Source of the DNA: Streptomyces leeuwenhoekii
Lineage (GTDB): Bacteria; Actinomycetota; Actinomycetes; Streptomycetales; Streptomycetaceae
Length of the DNA: 64,000 nucleotides
Assembly (NCBI RefSeq): GCF_001013905.1
Contig: NZ_LN831790.1
Coordinates: 1,488,001-1,552,000, forward strand
Direction of reading: 5' to 3'
Part shown: one piece after another, positions 59,512-64,000 of the stretch
Position numbering within the stretch: position 1 is the stretch's first letter
Layout of the letters: each line of letters starts with the position of its first letter
The notes under the pieces: model-generated
Told to the model about the DNA's origin: nothing
What the model saw: only the letters and a program-made list of their open reading frames with translations
Databases searched by the model: none
Position numbers and translations under genes: made by a program

Positions 59512-59728
59512 GCCGCGTGCCGAACGTCCGGGCCGTCACGGTGCGGCCAGGCCCGGCCGAGGGCGCGCCTCATTCCGCCGCGGTCATCCGCCGTAGGCCG
59601 AAGTATCAGGTTGCCGAAGGCCACCACGTCTTCAGCGTGATCGCCACCTCGGGATCTGGCGGCCGTGAGGGGCGAGGGGAGGAGCGTGTGGAGCGCCGCA
59701 CGTCCGGCCGCCCCGGCGCGCAAGAAGA

Positions 59729-59757
59729 GCGGCCGGCCGCGGGGTGCGGCCGGCCGC
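59729..59757. terminator. Hairpin between GH74 and PL11 genes
   Basis: GCGGCCGGCCGC (59729-59740) is repeated as its own complement at 59746-59757 with a 5-nt loop. It lies 38 bases past the PL11 stop codon on the minus strand. The rest of the gap (59512-59794) holds no supported gene. Confidence 0.75.
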
Positions 59758-59794
59758 CGGGCCGGCGGGGCGCCGGCGAGGGATCGTCCGGGTC

Positions 59795-61684
59795 CTACGG
59801 TGTGTACACCGCCGGCCGCGGGGCCGTCGGCATGGCGTTGCCGATGAAGAAGCTCGGGTGCGGGGGCTGGTTGTAGCCGGAGTTCTGCCACGCCAGGGCG
59901 GTGCGGTACTGGGTGTCGTGCAGCAGGGTCGTGATCTTGGTGTTGGTCTCGTACGGCGTCGAGTAGATGCGCAGCGCGGTGTTGCCGCTGGTGCGCCAGA
60001 CGACCTCCTCGCGCCAGTCGCCCAGGATGTCTCCGGACAGCACCGGGGTCGCCTTGGTGCCGTTGTTGGACGACACCCCGGAGCCGGTCAGCAGGCGGGT
60101 GTCGCCGGAGGTGCCGTACTTGTCGATGCGGGTGCCGTCGAGGAGTTCGCGGACCGGGTCGCCGTCCCACCACGACAGAAAGTTGACGCTGGAGGGCTCG
60201 CGGCCCAGGGAGGCGCCGGTCGCCGAGCGCAGTGTGGTGTCCGAGGCGGACCAGGCTTCGGCACCGGCGCTGCCGGCGTAGATGTCACCGGCGACCCCGC
60301 GGCCGTTGTCCGCGCCGGAAGCCGTCTGCCACAGCAGGGCGCCGGTGCGCGCGTCGGCCATCCAGGAGCCGGGCTTGGAGCTGTCCTCGGAGACCTTGAA
60401 GTACTCCAGGCCCGCCCGCGACGGGACGAGGTCCCCGACGTGGCCCGCGTCGCCGTGGCCCAGTCTGGTGGTCCACAGTCCGGAGCCGTTGTCGTCGACG
60501 GTCATGGCGCCGTACACGATCTCGTCCCTGCCGTCGCCGTCGACGTCCGCGACGGACAGGCTGTGGTTGCCCTGGCCGTCGTACCCCTTGCCGCTGTTGG
60601 TGGAGGAACTGGTGTCGAAGGTCCAGCGGCGGGTGAAGGCGCCGTTCCGCCAGTCCCAGGCGGCGATCACGGTCCGGGTGTAGTAGCCGCGGGCCATGAT
60701 CAGGGAGGGGCGGGAGCCGTCCAGGTACGCCGTCCCGGCCAGGAAGCGGTCGACGCGGTTGCCGTAGGAGTCGCCCCAGGAGGAGACGGTGCCGCGGGCG
60801 GGGACGTAGTCGACGGTGCCCATTGCCTTGCCGGTCCGGCCGTCGAACATGGTCAGGTACTCGGGGCCGGACAGCACGTAGCCGGAGGAGTTGCGGTGAT
60901 CGGCCGAGGAACTGCCGATGACCGCGCCGGTGCCGTCCTTCGTGCCGTCGGCCGTCTTCATGGCGACCTCGGCCCTGCCGTCGCCGTCGTAGTCGTACAC
61001 CTGGAACTGGGTGTAGTGGGCGCCGGAGCGGATGTTGCGGCCGAGGTCGATGCGCCACAGCCGGGTGCCGTCCAGCCGTATGCCGTCGACGATGGTGTTG
61101 CCGGTGTAGCCGGACTGGGAGTTGTCCTTGGCGTTGGTGGGCTGCCACTTCAGGACGAACTCGAGGGCGCCGTCGCCGTCGAGGTCGCCGACGGAGGCGT
61201 CGTTGGCCTCGTAGGTGTAGGCCACCCCGTCGGGGGTGGTGCCGCCGGCCGGCGGGGAGATCGGGACGTCCTTGTAGCCCGCGCGGAACTGGATCGCGTG
61301 CACGGAGTCGCCCTGCTCCTGGCCGCCGACGACCGCGCGGACGGTGTAGTCGGCCTGTTCGGGAGCCCCGGCGTGGAAGTAGCTGGTGGAGCCGGTGATG
61401 GGGGTCGCGTTGACCTTGGTCCCGGCCCGGTAGACGTTGAAGGACACGTCGCCCGGGTCGGTGCCGAGCCAGCGCCAGCTGACGAGGTTGCCGTCGGCGG
61501 TGTGGACGCTGACCACGCCCCGGTCCAGCTTCTCCACCTGCCGCGCGGTGGCGGCGTCGGCGGAATCGGGGGCGAGCAGGGTCAGTCCGGCTCCCAGCAG
61601 GGCCGCCGCGGCGGTCACGGCCGGGAGGAGAAGACGGCGTCTGCGGTGGGGACGAGGGTGTGGGTGCGGGTGCGGGTGCTTCAC
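59795..61684 (-). CDS. Secreted rhamnogalacturonan lyase (PL11)
   Basis: A 629-aa secreted pectin lyase. The GTG at 61684 follows GGAGG at 9 bases. The leader is unusual: a His-Pro repeat (HPHPHPHPRPH) and RRRR precede the hydrophobic core. The mature protein is an eight-bladed propeller of the YesW/YesX type that cuts rhamnogalacturonan I by beta-elimination. It starts RQVEKLDRGVVSV and has calcium-binding loops DLDGDGALE, DYDGDGRAE and DVDGDGRDE, plus GDILGDWREEVVWRT. No CBM is attached, unlike the neighbouring cellulases, and no CebR-type box is visible upstream, so it may be controlled separately, for example by a pectin-linked regulator. Confidence 0.94.
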   Translation of the reverse strand: MKHPHPHPHPRPHRRRRLLLPAVTAAAALLGAGLTLLAPDSADAATARQVEKLDRGVVSVHTADGNLVSWRWLGTDPGDVSFNVYRAGTKVNATPITGSTSYFHAGAPEQADYTVRAVVGGQEQGDSVHAIQFRAGYKDVPISPPAGGTTPDGVAYTYEANDASVGDLDGDGALEFVLKWQPTNAKDNSQSGYTGNTIVDGIRLDGTRLWRIDLGRNIRSGAHYTQFQVYDYDGDGRAEVAMKTADGTKDGTGAVIGSSSADHRNSSGYVLSGPEYLTMFDGRTGKAMGTVDYVPARGTVSSWGDSYGNRVDRFLAGTAYLDGSRPSLIMARGYYTRTVIAAWDWRNGAFTRRWTFDTSSSTNSGKGYDGQGNHSLSVADVDGDGRDEIVYGAMTVDDNGSGLWTTRLGHGDAGHVGDLVPSRAGLEYFKVSEDSSKPGSWMADARTGALLWQTASGADNGRGVAGDIYAGSAGAEAWSASDTTLRSATGASLGREPSSVNFLSWWDGDPVRELLDGTRIDKYGTSGDTRLLTGSGVSSNNGTKATPVLSGDILGDWREEVVWRTSGNTALRIYSTPYETNTKITTLLHDTQYRTALAWQNSGYNQPPHPSFFIGNAMPTAPRPAVYTP

Positions 61685-61824
61685 GAGACGAACCTCCGGG
61701 GAAACGGGGGGTTACGCCTCTGAGTCGCCGCTGGCGGCGGGTACGTTGCCGGGTCCGCGCGCCGAGTCGGCGGCGCCGCCGGTGCCGCGGGTGCGCGGCC
61801 GGACGCCCGGCCCGCCCCGCCCGG

Positions 61825-62601
61825 TCACCGGGTGCGCTGGGCGGGGGAGGATGGCGGTGCCGGTGGCTTGCGGAACGCCCGGAGCGAGAAGACGGGGTCG
61901 GGCCGGGGGCGGTCCTGGTCGGGGAGGGCGGCGAGACGGGCGGCGAACTCCTCCGCGAGCGCGCTGCCCGGCGGCAGGGTGACGAACCAGCCGCGCCGCA
62001 GGTCGGCGATGGTGCGGCGGGGGCTGCGGCCCTGCCCGGCGCCGGTGAAGCGGCCCCGGCCCGCGGGGACGAGGCCGTGCGCGCGGGCGTGCTCCTCGAC
62101 GGCCGCCGCGGCGTCCCGGGCCGTGCTGGGCGGGCGGGCGGCGAGGACGGCGTCGATGTCGCTGCCGACGTTGTGGGCGGCGCCCTTGTCGACCGTGGTG
62201 ACGTAGACCCCGCCCGGCCGCAGCACGCGGGCGCACTCGCCGACGATCGCCCGCGCGTCGTCGGCGCTGCCGGTCAGGTGCAGCAGCCACACGCTGCTGA
62301 CGGCGTCGAACGCCGCGTCCGCGAACGGCAGCCGGCGGCTGTCGGCCCGGACGACGGCGCCGGGCAGCCGGGCGGCGGCGCGGCGGACCATCGCGGGCGC
62401 CAGGTCGGCGCCGGTCACCCGCATGCCGTCGCGCGCCGCGGCCAGCCGCCGGGTGACGATGCCGGTGCCGCAGGCGAGGTCGAGGAGGCTGCGCGCGCCC
62501 CGCGGTACGAGCTCCAGGACGGCCCGCGCGGCGGCGGCCGCCCGGGCCTCGCCGCCGCGTGAGGCGTCGTACCGCTCCGCTTCCTTGTCGTAGTCCAGCA
62601 C
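61825..62601 (-). CDS. Class I SAM-dependent methyltransferase (UbiE-like)
   Basis: A 258-aa methyltransferase. It begins LDYDKEAERYDASRGG, typical of UbiE-type enzymes, with motif I LLDLACGTGIVTRRLAAA, followed by VTGADLAPAMVRRAA, the post-I block FDAVSSVWLLHLTG and LRPGGVYVTTVD. The substrate is unknown. The GTG at 62601 has GAGG immediately upstream, and the gene starts 5 bp after the pterin dehydratase stop codon, so the two are probably translated from one mRNA. The C-terminus (RTIADLRRGWFVTLPPG) resembles small-molecule methyltransferases of secondary metabolism. The tail after the last strand is Pro-rich. Confidence 0.88.
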   Translation of the reverse strand: MLDYDKEAERYDASRGGEARAAAAARAVLELVPRGARSLLDLACGTGIVTRRLAAARDGMRVTGADLAPAMVRRAAARLPGAVVRADSRRLPFADAAFDAVSSVWLLHLTGSADDARAIVGECARVLRPGGVYVTTVDKGAAHNVGSDIDAVLAARPPSTARDAAAAVEEHARAHGLVPAGRGRFTGAGQGRSPRRTIADLRRGWFVTLPPGSALAEEFAARLAALPDQDRPRPDPVFSLRAFRKPPAPPSSPAQRTR

Positions 62602-62606
62602 GCGCC

Positions 62607-62912
62607 TCAGTGTGCCCCGTGGCCCGGTGCCAGGTCCTCCACCCTGCGGGCGAGTTCGACGTCCTTCTCGGTGACGGCACCGCCGGCGCTGTGGGTGTGC
62701 ACGCTCACCGACACGGTGTCGTAGCCCAGGGTCAGGTCGGAGTGGTGGTCGAGCTCGTCCTGGACCTGGGCGATGTGGACGACCATCGCCGTGGCCGCGG
62801 CATGGGAGGCGAGCCGGTAGACGCGGGTGAGGCGGTCCCCGTCGAGGGACCAGCCCGGCAGCTCGGTGAGCCGGTTCTCGATCTCCTGCCGCGACAGCGG
62901 TTCGACGGGCAT
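62607..62912 (-). CDS. Pterin-4a-carbinolamine dehydratase-like protein
   Basis: A 101-aa protein of exactly the family length. It has the signature around His56-His57 (QDELDHHSDLTLGYDTV) and His74 (VHTHSAGGAVTEKDVELA), including the active-site histidines, and the substrate-side GWSLDGDRLTR at the N-terminus. PCDs regenerate tetrahydrobiopterin after aromatic amino acid hydroxylation; many bacteria have PCD-like proteins without a hydroxylase, and no hydroxylase is in this window. The ATG at 62912 follows AAGGAG at 6 bases. It is directly upstream of the methyltransferase and probably in one operon with it. Confidence 0.92.
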   Translation of the reverse strand: MPVEPLSRQEIENRLTELPGWSLDGDRLTRVYRLASHAAATAMVVHIAQVQDELDHHSDLTLGYDTVSVSVHTHSAGGAVTEKDVELARRVEDLAPGHGAH

Positions 62913-62962
62913 GGGCCGCTCCTTCCGGCGGGGTCGCGTACCCGTCCAGCCTGCCACAGGAA

Positions 62963-63003
62963 CCGTACCGGGGCCCTGGCCGGTGGCCCGGGCCCCGGTA
63001 CGG
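62963..63003 (-). terminator. Hairpin after the ADP-ribosylglycohydrolase gene
   Basis: CCGTACCGGGGCCC (62963-62976) pairs perfectly with its complement at 62990-63003, 12 bases past the stop codon on the minus strand. Confidence 0.8.
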
Positions 63004-63014
63004 GCCGGGGGCGG

Positions 63015-64000
63015 TCAGCGGCGGGCGCACTCCGCCGCCAAGTCGTCCGCCAGGGCCGCGATCCGGTCGCGGCCCTCCACCCGCTCCACCCAGTCGTGCG
63101 GCAGGCCGACGTCGCCGTACCGGGCGCCGACGATGTTGCCGCAGACGGAGCCGGTGGAGTCGCTGTCGCCGGAGTGGTTGACCGCCAGCAGCAGCGCGTC
63201 CTCCACCCGGGGCGCGGCCAGAGCGGCGTACACGCCGATGGCCAGGGCCTCCTCGGCGACCCATCCGGCCCCGAGCCGCTCCACCTTCTCGGCGCTCGGG
63301 TCGCCCTCGGCGGCCAGGTCCAGCGCCCGTCCCAGCGCGGCGGAGGTCTCCTGGTGCCCGGGGTGGGCGGCGAGCAGGCGCAGGGTGCGCAGGACGGCCC
63401 CCTCGACGGATTCCCCCTCGACGACGTACGCCACGAGGGCGGCGAGGGCACCGGCCGCGTAGTAGCCGGTGGGGTGGCCGTGGGTGGTCTGGGCGCAGCG
63501 GGCGGCCAGGCCGAAGGCCCGGTCGGCGGGGGCACCGGTCAGGCCGAAGGGCGCCGAGCGCATGACCGTCCCGCAGCCCTTGGAGTCGGGATTGACCGGT
63601 CCGGGCGGGCCGAGCGGGGCCGCCGGGTCGGGGACGAAGTCGGTGGCGAGGCCGGACAGGCAGGCGTTGCCCGGGGCGCGGCGGGAGTACAGCCACGCCT
63701 CGGTGACCAGGCCGCCGGCGGGCCCCGGGTGGGTGCGGGCGAACTCCGGATCGGGGGCGGGCTTGCGCTGGGTCTCCAGCCAGCGCTCGTAGGCCCAGCG
63801 GACCAGGCGGGGCGTGCCGCCGCCGATGCCCTTGAGCCGCTCCCGGGAGTGGGCCTGCCGCAGGGCCTCCACGGTGAACAAGGTCATCTGGGTGTCGTCG
63901 CTGATCCGGCCGGGCGCGTCGGCACCGTCGGTGACGAGGCCGGTCACGCCGCGCGGCCCGTGGGCGGCGCGGATGCGGTCCAGGGAGGAGAATTCCACCG
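63015..64000 (-). CDS. ADP-ribosylglycohydrolase-family protein (N-terminus cut by window edge)
   Basis: At least 328 residues of a DraG/ARH-fold protein. The first residues in the window correspond to the family's PVEF segment, which normally follows the GDALG motif, so the true start is to the right of base 64000. A GTG at 63998 is probably internal. The di-metal site is visible: SDDTQMTLF near the N-terminus, and HSGDSDSTGSVCGNIVGARYG near the C-terminus. The helical core includes GCGTVMRSAPFGL and HGHPTGYYAAGA. Members remove ADP-ribose from proteins or nucleic acids, or act on small ADP-ribose conjugates. No ADP-ribosyltransferase is adjacent. The substrate is unknown. Confidence 0.92.
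   Translation of the reverse strand, partial: VEFSSLDRIRAAHGPRGVTGLVTDGADAPGRISDDTQMTLFTVEALRQAHSRERLKGIGGGTPRLVRWAYERWLETQRKPAPDPEFARTHPGPAGGLVTEAWLYSRRAPGNACLSGLATDFVPDPAAPLGPPGPVNPDSKGCGTVMRSAPFGLTGAPADRAFGLAARCAQTTHGHPTGYYAAGALAALVAYVVEGESVEGAVLRTLRLLAAHPGHQETSAALGRALDLAAEGDPSAEKVERLGAGWVAEEALAIGVYAALAAPRVEDALLLAVNHSGDSDSTGSVCGNIVGARYGDVGLPHDWVERVEGRDRIAALADDLAAECARR

Noticed and set aside
59590..59645. Minus-strand peptide ending TLKTWWPSAT, looking like the tail of a secreted protein
   Set aside because: Only a dozen or so residues read well and there is no matching upstream gene body; too little to call a pseudogene.
1..64000. tRNA/rRNA genes, CRISPR arrays, transposases, phage attachment sites
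   Set aside because: None seen on either strand by reading; a covariance-model scan would be needed to exclude small structured RNAs.

Overview
The window is about 64 kb of very high-GC DNA with Streptomyces-type gene style: GTG and TTG starts, strong GGAGG sites, secreted hydrolases carrying CBM2 modules, several P450s, and long perfect hairpins between genes. No rRNA, tRNA, CRISPR array or insertion sequence was seen. Both edges cut a gene (a ROK regulator at the left, an ADP-ribosylglycohydrolase at the right).

Layout. 1-2.7 kb: ROK regulator, DinB-like protein, FCD-type GntR regulator. 2.8-6.7 kb: a FabH-like ketosynthase III, an oxalate/formate-type MFS carrier with an overlapping 47-aa partner, and fdhD. 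The GntR promoter and the carrier promoter share GTCTAC half-sites. 7.2-13.7 kb: secreted sialidase, a bile-acid-type transporter divergent from a LysR regulator, and a secreted GH89 alpha-N-acetylglucosaminidase. 14-22.4 kb: a DUF6492-like glycosyltransferase, a lytic transglycosylase, three P450s (one without the ExxR arginine) and a GAF-SpoIIE phosphatase. 23-25.4 kb: a CBM2-bearing arabinofuranosidase-like hydrolase behind a perfect CebR-type palindrome.

25.7-43.9 kb holds the most notable system. A TetR regulator and a cyclopropane-type lipid methyltransferase sit beside a tight operon: thioester reductase, a 2470-aa KS-AT-DH-cMT-ER-KR-ACP polyketide synthase, LarE, LarB, LarC, a reductase-like/HAD fusion, a LarA-like protein and a PlsC-like acyltransferase. 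Five of the junctions overlap by 4 bp. LarB, LarC and LarE together make the nickel-pincer nucleotide cofactor that LarA uses. The operon therefore encodes a reduced, possibly methyl-branched polyketide chain, a complete pincer-cofactor pathway, a divergent candidate user of that cofactor, and an acyltransferase. The inferred product is a polyketide-derived lipid in which a hydroxy-acid centre may be racemised or otherwise altered by a nickel-pincer enzyme. I know of no characterised pathway with this composition.

44-51.5 kb: a tendamistat-like alpha-amylase inhibitor, a subtilisin-family protease, a GNAT acetyltransferase, a 55-aa membrane protein, a long-chain acyl-CoA ligase, an aldo/keto reductase and a methyltransferase with a histidine-rich N-terminus. 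51.6-61.7 kb: plant cell wall degradation. A GH6 cellobiohydrolase and a GH48 cellulase are divergent around two CebR-type boxes, followed by a GH74 xyloglucanase and a PL11 rhamnogalacturonan lyase. 61.8-64 kb: a methyltransferase, a pterin-carbinolamine dehydratase and the ADP-ribosylglycohydrolase.
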